This document shows, piece by piece, positions 10,142 to 21,000 of a stretch of 64,000 nucleotides of DNA. The notes below the pieces were generated by a model. That model did not search any database. It worked only from the letters and a program-made list of their open reading frames with translations, and was not told the DNA's origin. The translations under genes and the position numbers were made by a program. The number at the start of each line of letters is the position of its first letter. Position 1 is the stretch's first letter. Source of the stretch: Pleodorina starrii (taxonomy: Eukaryota; Chlorophyta; Chlorophyceae; Chlamydomonadales; Volvocaceae); the NCBI GenBank assembly GCA_030267565.1, contig BRXU01000001.1, positions 1,054,001 to 1,118,000 on the forward strand. Reading direction: 5' to 3'.

Positions 10142-12545
10142 ATGAACGTGGCAGCAACTCCAGTTCTTGAAAGCGCTTCCGACATCAAAACCTTCTGCGA
10201 TCTAGGATGGGAGATTTACGAACGCATCGCCGCTTTCCTGCCCTCAAATGAGGTGGCTTGCACTGTTCGGCTGATTAGCAAGAGCATGGCGAGCCTCTTT
10301 CGGGGCTATCGGTCGGTGCAGCTGTCGGAGCCGGTGCCCCACCACGCCTTCCTGTCACACTGGAGCCGCCCAGAGGCGCTGCACAACCTGACTCTCAAGC
10401 AGCGGCGGCAGCTCCTGGACCTGACGGCCCGCAGCGGCTGCCTGGACAACCTGCAGGTCGCTAGTACGGCGGCGGGCTGTCCCCTCACGGAAGAGGTCCT
10501 CATCGTTGCAGCCGGGAGCGGTCACCTGGACATGTGCCTCTGGCTGCTGCAGCGGAAATGTCCGTGCGGCCCGGACGCTGTGGCAGCAGCTGCCCGCGCT
10601 GGGCACCCGGCCGTGGCGGTGTTGCTGCTGCACGAGGGCATGCGCGCATCCTTCCAGGCGTGGGCTGCCGCGGCCGGCGCCGGCCATTGGGCGGTGTGTG
10701 AGAGGCTGCTGGCCGATGGCATGCCTTGCGACGCGCGGGCACCCATCGCCGCCGCCCGGGGTGGCCACGTGGGCCTTACGCATTGGCTGCTGCAGCTTCC
10801 GGAGATCCAGCTCCCGCGGGGCTCCAGCCTCGTCATCTTCCAGACCGAACTGTTGGAGGCCGCTGCCTACGGCTTTGAGCTGGCGGCCTTGCAGCAGCTG
10901 CACCAGGCACTGCGCCTGCAGCGGCCTGCTGCTGCTGCTGCTGGGCATGATGGTGACAACGATGACGACAACGGCGACTATGACAGGATTGACAGTAGCC
11001 TTCAGGGCAATGCAGGCGGCGCCCTGCTGGCAGCAGCACTGGCGAGCCCCATCCCCGACTGGCGGGCCAAGGTGCAGTGGCTCCAGGCGCAGAGATGTGT
11101 TATCCGTGACGAAGACGGCATTCGGCTTCAGGAGCCTGAAGTGCTCGTCCGCCTTCCGGACTGTGTCGAGCGGCTGGACCTGCTGCTGCGGCCCCACCAG
11201 CAGGAAGGGTTCCTTCTGCAGAAGACGCGCACCGCCACCGATGTTCTCTACGCCGCCATCGGGGCTGGCAACCTGTCGCTGGTGCGGTACCTGCGGGAGG
11301 GCAGGCCCTGGCTGCCTGCACATGCTACCCGGGCTGCAGAGCGTGCAGCTGAGGCCGGCGACTTGGCCATTCTGGAGGAGCTGGTAGCGCTGGGCTGGAG
11401 CATCAACTCCTCCGTGGTGGAAGCCGCCGTGGAGGGCGGGCACCTGCACGTGCTGCGGTGGCTGGAGGGCCCTGTTGCGGGTCCGGCGGGCAGGGTGGCG
11501 CTGCGGGCCGCGATGGGCCCTTGGCTGGCACGGGTGGCTGCGGAGTCGGGGAGCAGCTTGGAGCTGCTGGTGTGGCTGCGGGAGCGCGGCTGCCGGTGGA
11601 GTGAGTGGACGTTTGTGACGGCTGCGGGAGCGGGCTGCCCGGCGGTTGTGGAGGGGCTGGTGGCCCGGGGCTGTCCCATGCCGGTGAGTGCTGAGTGCTG
11701 AGGCTGGGGAGAGGGCGTTGACCTACGGTGTACACCTTTAATAAAAAGACGCCGCTGGAAGAAGCTATCCTTGGTTGAGCTGACAGTTGAGCTGGCAAGC
11801 GAGCTCCGCAACATACCAAGCAAGCTGGCTTTGAGTGCGGGTGCGTGCTCCATACATGTTGTATCCCAATCACTGGTGCACCGGACACCTGCTGAGTGGT
11901 GCAAACGAACAATGACAAACTCACCCCCTCCCGTTTGATAAGGTCTTTCACCGTGTTGGCTCGTGTTCCGTCATTCCCCGGGCTGCTGTATGTTCGTCTG
12001 CTGTCGGTGTGCGACGTGTATGTCGGTCTGGGTTTGTTGGGCTGGTCTGGTTCGACGGTCGGTGGTGAGGCGTATCTGCGGGTTTAATTGGCTTCGTGCA
12101 AGGCACGCATCGGTGATAGCAGCAGCAGGTACGCGGGATGTACATATGTTTGTATCGGGCTGCAGTCGGTCCGGCTGCTTCTCGCCTTCTTTGGCGGTTC
12201 TCGCTTGTAGTAACAGTTCCGCCCTCCCGCCCTCCCGGTGTCAATGATTTTCACGGAACGCACCGCACGTAGGAAGCGGGCGAGCCCTACCTCTCGGCGG
12301 TCCGCAACGGTGACCTGGTGATGTTGCGATGCCTGCGGCAGCTGGGCTGCCCCTGGGGGCCGCGGTGCGACACGTTAAACCAGCAGGCGTTGACTGATCG
12401 CGGCGTGGGGAGCGTCTGCAGTCCGGAAGTGCTGCGGTGGCTGGCGGCCGAGGGCTTGCAGGGCCACCCGGAGGCTGCCGCACCGGCCGGAGGTTGTGGC
12501 GATCCGGACGTGGGTCGAGAGCCAGATGCGGAAGAGGGGCGATAA
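10142..12545 (+). CDS. F-box and ankyrin-repeat protein
   Basis: Two coding exons, 10142-11683 and 12273-12545, are separated by a 589-base intron (CCG|GTGAGT ... CACGTAG|GAA) in phase 0, giving 604 residues. Residues about 20-55 resemble an F-box (IYERIAAFLPSNEVACTVRL). The rest is a chain of degenerate ankyrin-type helical pairs with recurring AAxxGHLxxxxWL and LxxxGCPW patterns. An acidic interruption sits near residues 265-285. Exon 2 continues the pattern (AVRNGDLVMLRCLRQLGCPW), which shows that the stop just past the exon 1 donor (11699-11701) is intronic read-through. Such proteins are greatly expanded in volvocine algae. F-box proteins recruit substrates to SCF ubiquitin ligases; the substrate here is unknown. 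The start chosen is the first ATG, preceded by an AT-rich leader. Confidence 0.8.
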
Positions 12546-12592
12546 CTCCCGACTAGATGTCGTGTGAGGTTCTGAGCGAGTTAACTCTAGAG

Positions 12593-12642
12593 TGCGCCAG
12601 TGCAGGACCCACATGGTTCCTCATTGCAACCCGCGCATCCTA
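12593..12642 (+). repeat. Short interspersed repeat family E, copy 1
   Basis: About 50 bases (GCGCCAGTGCAGGACC, then CCTCATTGCAACCCGCGCAT) match 36124-36172 in a capping-enzyme intron with a few changes. Here it lies just after the ankyrin gene stop, in its probable 3' UTR. Confidence 0.55.
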
Positions 12643-12908
12643 GATATCACATCTGCGGACCAGGCACGGCATACGCTCGTGCGGATGGGTAGCTGGGTAG
12701 CTAGCTAGCTAGCACGATGGTTCCGGTAGCAGTCCGTAGGGGTAGGTGCGTGCAGCGAGCACGCACGCACGCACGGCGGTGCAGATACACGCTCAGCAGG
12801 GTGAGCTGTATCCGTGAACTGGTATGCATTCATGCCTGCATGCAGGAGGCGGAATGTGTCGCTGGATGGGAGGGGGGTTGTGTAGGCGCAAGTGGGTGGT
12901 GCACGGGT

Positions 12909-12913
12909 TGTAA
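12909..12913 (+). terminator. TGTAA polyadenylation signal
   Basis: The first TGTAA after the ankyrin gene stop (about 365 bases downstream); a second lies at 12943-12947. Confidence 0.4.
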
Positions 12914-14276
12914 GGAGGGGGTGGTTACATAGGTATAAAGGGTGTAAGATGGGATTAATGATATCGGAGAGTGAGATTCCGAGAACGTACGTCGTGTCGC
13001 TCATGGATGGAGAGGAGGCTACGCACGGGTAGCATGGGATGCTGGGGCATAATGGGGAGAGGGGGTGGTGGATAGGGAAGCGGGTGGACGGAGGGAGTAA
13101 GGTCAGGTGCGGCAGCGGGAGTGGCGGCTGGGGGAGAAGCACGCATGGAGCGAGGGAGGACAGGGGGGCGGCACTGACGCGGGGCCAACTACCGGTATGT
13201 TGATTTCATTGCTTCGGTTTTGGGGGTCCCAACTGCTGCGCCCACGTCGTCTGTCAGCCCAACGCTTCCTGATGCGACCCGTGCAAACGTACGTGTGTGT
13301 ACTAACATTTGCTGATAGATGGACGCCCCTATTCCTGCAGTCAATCGTCACGGTCGTGTGCGTGTGTCCAAGAGAACTGTGCAACATCACATATCGCTAG
13401 TAACACACTTTTTGCTCCATTTGCCTGCCTGGTTGGGGTTGTGGGAGTTTCGATGTCGGTGCAATCTACCGGTATCTGCCTAAACTTAGGTCTAAAAGCA
13501 TGTACTGGTGGCAATAAGGTGGCGGTGGCGTATATGATTGTGGGTCCCTTCATTTCGGTGGTTCCCTTCATTTCGGCCTCTCGGCTGCATAGGGACCGTC
13601 CAATCAATACCTGATCACAGGTCACATCAGTAGTGTGCTTTGTGGCAGGGTCGCGGATGAGATGGCTCTACCGGCGGATACTGCTGCGGCTGCTGCCGTG
13701 CTGCGGTGCGTCTCGGGGTGGCGACGCTGATCGACTACCAAACGCAGCCAGGTAACGGGATTGTGCGGGCCAATTCCAGACGTACGCACGGGTATCCTAT
13801 AATCCCAAAAAGCGATGCTCACAGCTTCTTTTGGAAAATTATTATAAACAATGGCAAAAATACAAGCTACCGTAAGCCAAGGCGTGCTGACCTACGCAAG
13901 GCCCTCCACGCAAAACAGGCCCCCTTCACCTCATCTCTCAGCCGTCCGCTTCCCGCCCCTCCGCTCGCCGCACTATTTCGCTCGGCAGCGCTCCGTACGC
14001 CCAGCCCTGGCACCCTCCCTGCGGACGGCGCAGAAAGCCTCCTGTGTGCACCCCACCGCTGCCACGCGGTGCAACCCCCCAAAACCATCCCCCCAATCCA
14101 AAACGTCAGCCCCGCACACGGTATATACCAGTACACTCGTGTTCAGATCCCCGCCAGGTCACGACAGGTCGGGCCGGACCAGCCCAAGCCAGGCAGACGC
14201 TCGACCCCGACCTCGCGCGCGCATCAGCAGCCGCCGCCGCCAGAGTTAGTCCTGATGACCCGCCACCCCCATGACG

Positions 14277-16161
14277 TCAGCGGGCCACGTTCTCCGCCGG
14301 CGTGCTGCTGGCGCCCGCCCCCTGCGGCTGCTCCCCGCCAGCCGCTGCTGCTGCCGTCTCCGCCTGCCGCTGCTTGGAGGCCTCCGCCTCACGAATGCCC
14401 TGTCGGAGGCCCAGCACTGGCGGAAGCGGCGGCGGCGCAGAGAGCGGGGCAGGACGGGAGAGGGCGTGGACTTGTGAGCCGCGGTAGGTGAGGTCTGAGG
14501 TGGGAGAAGTTTCTGGAGGCACGACATCAGTGGCCGCCCGCCCCCGCCAGCGAGCGGCCCGCTGCTTCCAGGCTGCTTCCTCAAAGAGACAGCGGCAGCG
14601 GGTATGACCATCCACCCACTCCACTCAGCACTCGCCCCGGCTCCTTTCCTCGCCCCCCCCCCCCCCACACACACCCTCTCCAGCTGCATAGCCCGGCGTT
14701 CATACCCGCATCGCCCCCGTAAAGCACGAGCAGTGTCGACGCAAGGTTTCGCTCCCCCCCACCTTGCCTCCTCACCGCGCCCCGCAGTTTAAGTCCCCAC
14801 AGTGACGTCCTCTGCCCCCTCCAGCCACACATGGCCCCACACATGCATCCCTCAGCTGCCTCCGCCGCCCGGCCCGCGTAATACCTCCCAAACCCCCAAA
14901 CCCCCCGCTAAGCCTAATCCTATGTCTAGGGTAAGGAGGTGACCCATACATCCTCACGCACCGACTAGCAGGTTGGTGATTGTGAGCAGGCTCTCCGCCG
15001 CCCCGTGCAGCCAGTCCACATTGGCCAAGCTGGTGCCGTACTGGGACTTGGCTGTGGTACAAACCGTCGTGAGTGACGTTGCCGTACACGTTCCCGGCGG
15101 GGGGAAGGGGGCGCACGCGAGAGGAGCAGCGGCGAGGCGGGGCTTGGCTTTGCCGTCAGTGCAAGGGATGGCAGCGATCGGTGCAACAGAATGAATGGAT
15201 GCATGAATGCATGAATGCGGCAGCAATGGCGGCAGCAGCAGGTGTGTGCGTGGCCGGTCCCTAGTCCCACGAGTGCAGCGGGCGAGGGCCGGTGTGGTGT
15301 CCGCCACCACATACAACTGGCGCGCCGACACCTTACAGCCCGACACACACACAAACACCCCGCGTTCTCAAACCCTGGTCGTACACCTGCTAAATCGTTG
15401 CTGCCCATCCCCTTGATGCCTCTGGTCTTGAGCCCCACTGAATGTTGCCCCACTCGAGTTCACGCAACATTCCGCAGTGGGCAAGGGCGGAGGATACCCC
15501 CATGCCCCGTCCCACCCCGCCCCACCCCACAGAACCCATCTGTACGTGTGAGATGCAAAACCCCTATACCGACCCGGCCGCCGCTCTACCCCGCCCTGCC
15601 CCCACGGAATCTGTTTCCTGGAGTCGCGCAGCTACGGCGATGCCCTCGGGATCTTCCCAATCGCGCCCCCCGCACCGTAGATGCCGGCAGGGATGGTGGC
15701 GCCCACGAACACGAGCAGAAAGTAAAAGCCAAAGAGCGTCAGCCGGGGCGTCTTGCCGGATTTGGTGAGGAAGAACAGGAAGCAAAGGTAGGGGAACAGG
15801 CTCATGGCGAACAGCTGCGGCGCCAGCGACTGCTGTCGACGGGAGGAGGGGATGCAATTCGTGTGTTAGGGTGCACTTGGCCAGGAGTCCCGCCGATTTC
15901 CGCCGATTTCGCGTCCATTCTCACCGCTGCATCGACACTAGGTGCCCACGCCTGGTCGAACGGGAAGACATTGTTCGCCACTGGTTGGCGCTGGAGCAAT
16001 GGCTCCTTCTTCCGGCCCAACATCATGGCTCCACTAGACATCACTCCTAGGCTCGATTTGCCCCATAATGGACTTGGAATGCCAAAAAACGGTCTCCTGC
16101 TTTGGCTTTGATGCTGAAGGCCACATCGTTGGCTTTGCGCTGAAAGAGAAAAGCTTGGCAT
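14277..16161 (-). CDS. DUF3593-type plastid membrane protein
   Basis: Four exons in transcript order: 16161-15925, 15832-15676, 15051-14962 and 14416-14277. They join in consistent phase to 207 codons plus stop. Residues 1 to about 60 are rich in Ser, Gln and Arg with few acidic residues, as in an algal chloroplast transit peptide. The mature part has FPFDQAWAP, then three hydrophobic segments (FAMSLFPYLCFLFFLTKSG; LTLFGFYFLLVFVGATIPAG; a third around AESLLTITNLLVVLG), with the conserved YGTSLANVDWLHG between the second and third. This arrangement matches the DUF3593 family of cyanobacteria and chloroplasts, whose biochemical role is not known to me. Exon borders fit consensus (for example GTGCGTGAGG donors). 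The exon 2 start could be three bases further in, because CAGCAG allows two acceptors. The tail is Ala/Gln-rich. Confidence 0.8.
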
Positions 16162-16622
16162 TTTGGCACTTCAACACTTCAAATTTTCTATTCCATTGCA
16201 AGGCAATGAGAAACAAAGGCATCAGTGAATTCATCCCGTAGCTACGGGGGTACGACAAACGGCGTGGCGCGCGCGGAACCGCGTGCAGAGCTTTTCTGCC
16301 GCAGCATTCCTTTTGTCCGAACATTTCACAAGCTGCTTATGCATATTTATGCTCTTTACCCACGCCTGCTTAGTACATCTGACACCCTTCTACTGTTCTG
16401 CGCCCAGACGACGAGACGAGCACACCTTAGCACAAACGTCAGACACATTCTCTCATTACACCCGCCACTCACATACGCTTAGTCAAGACCTACACATCCC
16501 GTCTCGAACGCCTTTAGTCTGTGACACTTGTTGGGAGGCCAAAGCCAGTGCCGAAACTATAACATCCACGCGCCTCAGAAGCGCGCTTGGAGCTCAGCAG
16601 CTCGGACAACGTAGGGGAGCCA
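16162..16622. promoter_or_regulatory. Shared divergent promoter region
   Basis: Only 461 bases separate the start of the minus-strand DUF3593 gene from the start codon of the plus-strand glycosylase gene, so both promoters must lie here or overlap. The half next to DUF3593 is AT-richer than its surroundings. No convincing TATA box for either gene was picked out. Confidence 0.45.
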
Positions 16623-18045
16623 ATGGTCGAAGGGTGGGTCCGCATCGCAAGCCGAGAGCTCCCTTTCGTGGCGGACCAGGCTGCCCCTGCACCTGATGCC
16701 GTCCCCGCGTAGCGCCCGCCACCTATTTCCAGCATCATCCCCGCCTCTCCTCGCCTCATGGCGGGCGCCCCCTCCCCCCTTTTTGTAGCACGCTGCATCG
16801 TGCCATTCCGCTGGGAAAGCCGCGCGCGCGCCAGCACACCTCCGCTGCCGATGAATTCGACGCTTCGACGCCGTTCCTTGGCCCCCTTTCCTTCCTCCAC
16901 TTCCTGCTAGGACCCCCCACCCACCCACCCCGCACTCCCCTCCACGGTCTGGCCTGTGCGCCGGCCCCGGCCCATCAGCCCCACTCCCCCTCAGAACGGC
17001 CTCCCGGTCCCAATGGCCCTACCCACACGTTGCACGCGGTCCAAAGCCCCCCCCATGAGACCTGGCAAGGGATTCTGGTGGCTTCAGGGCCCCCAGGAGC
17101 CCGCGCTCCCTCCCTCACCTGCCTATTGCCTTTGTTCCATTCACCCCCCCACCCACCCCTATACACATGCACACCGAATCCTGGGCCGGCCCCTATCCCT
17201 CTCTCCCTCTCTGCCTCGTTATCTGGGCCCCACACCGCTCTTGGCCCCTCTCCTCTTCGACTCCTCTGTGACTCCATCCAACCTGCCACGCAGTCACCAG
17301 TGCCACCGGGTGGCGGCGGCCCACCGGCGACTGCTGGTGGGGAGGGCCTTCATCGCCCGGTCGCCAAACGGCCGATTCAAGGAGGGTGCGTCAGCGGGGG
17401 GGCCGTAGGGGGGCGGGGGCTGGACGGAGGGAGGGGGTTGGGCAGGGGAGGGCGCGTGGCTGTAGGGTCGTGAGTGACAGGCGGATGAGGAGATCAGATT
17501 CCCCATCTGAAGGATGTGGGCGCCAGTAGCGTCGCGGGGCTCTTGCCGTCGGTACCTCGGTAATGTCGGTAGGCCGCCGAACCCTGCCACCATTAGCACC
17601 ACCACCGCCCCCACTACCACCCCGAGCCTTCGTTGGCGCTGGTAGCCGCTACTGCCAGCTGCCTGCATCCTGCGTATGAGCACATCCCACTCGTCACCAC
17701 CACCACCACCACCACCACCACCACCAGCACATTCCCCGCCACACCACCCCCGCCACTCCCTCCCATCCCCCGCAGGCGCCGCCGCCATCAACGCAAAGCC
17801 GCTCCAACGCATCGAGGTGCACGGCAAGAACCTCTTTTACTTCTTCTCACCCGCCCCCGTCAACGTCAACGTCGTGGCCGCCCCGGACCCGAGCAACACC
17901 CCCGCATCCACCACCAGCCCCAGTCCCAGCCCCAGCAGCCCCAGTCCCAGCAGCGGCAGCGGCGGCAGCGGCGGCAGCGGCGGCGGCGACGTCGACATCG
18001 ATGATCGGCGTGCGGGGCGTGCGGGAAGGGCCGGCGGCAGCGGCA

Positions 18046-18076
<31 letters not shown>

Positions 18077-21000
18077 CGGTCCTGATGCTGATGGCTCGGT
18101 GGTTGTGATGCACGTGCACTTTGGCATGAGCGGCGCCTTCCGGACCATGAGTCTGCCGGGGCCACCACCCACCGACACCACCCGCCTGGAGCTGATCCAC
18201 CGGGTGGGGGGGGGGAGGGGAGGGGAGGGGAGGGGACGGGAGAGGAGAGGAGAGGAGAGGAGGGCCCCACCGGCCCCACCACCGGGGTGAATGCGGTAAT
18301 GTGCACTTTTACGAGGCGCAGGGGGGGGTTGGGGAGGAGGGGGTGCAGGCGCAGCGCATGCACCGGCAATCGGAGGGAAGGAATTGCTGCGCCTACATGC
18401 CGAGGAAGGGGGGAGAGGGGGGCGAGAGGGGTGGAAATACCAGGCAGCTATGTGTGGGAGGAAGCTGTCTGCTTGGGTTGGACCGCGTAGCGTAGCGTGG
18501 CAAACTGGATTGTCAGTGGAGTGGAGTGGAGCGTTGAGTGAGTTTGCATGTTAAGGCTTCTTGGCTCTCAGCGACCAGAACGCCTTAACGTCACTACATC
18601 CCGCAGTCCCGCAGTCCAACCGCTCCGCTGATGAGCTCACCCTCCCCGCTCCGCGCCTCCGACTCGTCAGGAGATGGGCCTGGTGGCGCACCTGAGTGCG
18701 ATGACAGTGACCCACGGGTCGTTGGCGCTGTATGCGACCAAGGCGGCGCAGCTGGGACCCGACCCGCTGAGGGAGGACGCGGACAAAGAGGTGAGGAGGG
18801 AGGGGAGGGGAGGGGAGGGCAGGCGAGGGGAGGTGTCATGGGTGCATCTCGGAGGTGCACTGAATCTGGCATCTCCCGCCCCCCTCCCCCTTCCGCGGGG
18901 TCCTTTTCCGATGGCTCTTGACACAACCCGGGTTGGGGGAAGGGGATGGGGAGACTGAGATGGAGTAGGCTAAATTGCGACCTCGTTCCGCTTCGGTTCG
19001 CCCTCGGATGATGAGGGCGGAAGCCCCCGGTGGGATTTGGCCCAGTATGCATGCGCGCGCCAGCACCACCCCAACCACCACCGCCACCACCTCCATCACC
19101 TCCCCAGGTACTTTGCCGCGGTTGTCATTCCGTCGGCCCACCCCCCGGCCTTCCCCCAGTTTCGCTTCCCCCCCACTTCCCCCCCACTCCTCCCCCCCCC
19201 CCCTTCCCCTCCTCGCCCCCCCCCCAGCTGCTGTGGTCCCGGGTGGTCCGCAGCCGCAAACCCATCGGCCTGGTTCTGATGGACCAGAGCCTGGTGGCGG
19301 GGGTGGGCAACATCTACCGGGCGGAGATTCTGTTCAAGGCGGGGGTGCACCCGGAGCTGCCCGCATGCGACCTGAGCAGGGAGCAGTTTGACCGCATATG
19401 GTGGGGGGGTGGAGGGGGGGTGGGTGGGGGGGGTGGGTGGGTGGGTGTTGGTGGCTGGGTGAGTGTTGGTGGCTGGGTGAGTGGGTGGGTGGGTGCCAAG
19501 CACCAAGTACCAAGTATCGGCGGCCGGAGAGGGGTTGACCGCGGGCCCCCGCCCCCCTAAAACCCCCCCCCCCAAAACCCCCCCTCTTCCCCCCCTCCTC
19601 GTCTGCAGGTACCACTGCGTGGATCTGCTGCAGCGGGGCTTTGTGAGCGGATCCATCATCACGGTAGACCCCGAGGAGGCCACACGGCTGGGTAGGCCCT
19701 GGACCCGCAGGTGAGGGGGGAGGGTGGGGGGGAGGGGTAAAAAGAAGATACCGCAGCGGAGACGGAGACGGCGTTTGGGGATGGGGGATGGCAGGGGGGG
19801 AGGGGTTGTATTGGGCTGCGCCGGAGGGGAGTGGGGGGTGGGTGCGAGGAGTGAGGAGGGCGGAAGGGGAGACGGCGAATCACGGGGCACGAGGCCAAGG
19901 GGGCGAGGGGTGAGCAGGGGCGTCAGCACTCCTCTTAGAGATCCAGTGACCGGATCCACACCCGGATCTTACCCACACGGACTCCCCTCCCCTTCCCCCC
20001 TCCCCCCCTCCTTCCCCCTCCCTCTCCTCCTTCCCCTCCCTTCTCTCCCTCCTTCCCCTCAGGTACATTTACAACCAGAAGACGTGTGGTCGCTGCAAGG
20101 GCCCCGTGCGCACCTGGGACATGGCAGCCCGCACCGTCTACTGCTGCGAGACGTGCCAGCCACTCAGACAGCAACAGCAGCCCCAGCAGCCCCAGCAGCA
20201 GCAGCAGAAGGACAAACAGCAGGACAAGCAGCAGCAGCAGCAGCAGAAGCAGCAGCAGGAGCAGGCGCAGACGGGTGCGGGGGCCGTGGAGGGGGACAGT
20301 GGCGGTGGTGGTGGTGGCGGCTCCACCCCGCTGTCTCCTGCGCGGCTGGCGGCGATGGCGGCGGCTCGGCCTGCGCGGCTGTTCCGCAGTCACTGTGCGC
20401 CCGACGATCCGGAGGAGGAGGGGCACGTGGCGCCTGCCAAGGCGAGTAACGCCAGCAAGCAAGCAAGCAAGCAAGCAGGCAAAGAGGGGTTGAAAATTGG
20501 GATATGAAATGAAGAGGGAACCAAGGGGGGGGGCAAGGGAGGCACAGTGCGCGAGTGGGAGCAAGGGCAGGCCGGGGCCGAGGGTGCCGGTTTGGTGCCT
20601 TGTGCAGATGTGTGTGTACGTGTGTACCGGACTGAGCACCCCGCCTGCCTGCCTGCCCGCCTGCATGCGGCTGCGTTCTCTCCCCGCCCCGCCCCCGGGC
20701 TGTCTCCGTGCCTTCGCTGCGGTATCTTCTTTATACCCTCCCCGCCCCGCCCCTCCCCGCCCGCCGGTCCACTCCCCCGCAGCTGACGGTGGCTCAGCTC
20801 AAGGCCCGACTGACCGCCCTCAATTTGGACACCCGGGGCATCAAACGACAACTGGTGGAACGGCTGGAGACGGCGCTGAGGTGGCAGCAGCAGGGGAAGC
20901 AGGAGGGGCAGCAGGGGCAGCAGCAGGAGGAGGAGAAGGCAGCCACAGCAGCGACCACCACAGCAGCGGCGGAGGCGGAGGCGGTGGCGACAGGCACGGC

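Larger units (their letters stand above)
12546..14276. other. Convergent intergenic region between the ankyrin and DUF3593 genes
   Basis: Both neighbours end into this stretch, so it should hold their 3' UTRs. It carries short GCTA and ACGC runs near 12700-12775 and an AT-rich patch near 13840-13860. No further gene was recognised. A TTACA at 12925-12929 would be TGTAA for the minus-strand gene but is 1.3 kb from its stop. Confidence 0.45.

Noticed and set aside
18791..19227. Possible extra small exon in the glycosylase after CCCCAG near 19108
   Set aside because: Joining 18790 directly to 19228 keeps phase and matches the family (DADKE followed by LLWSRV); adding it would duplicate that segment.
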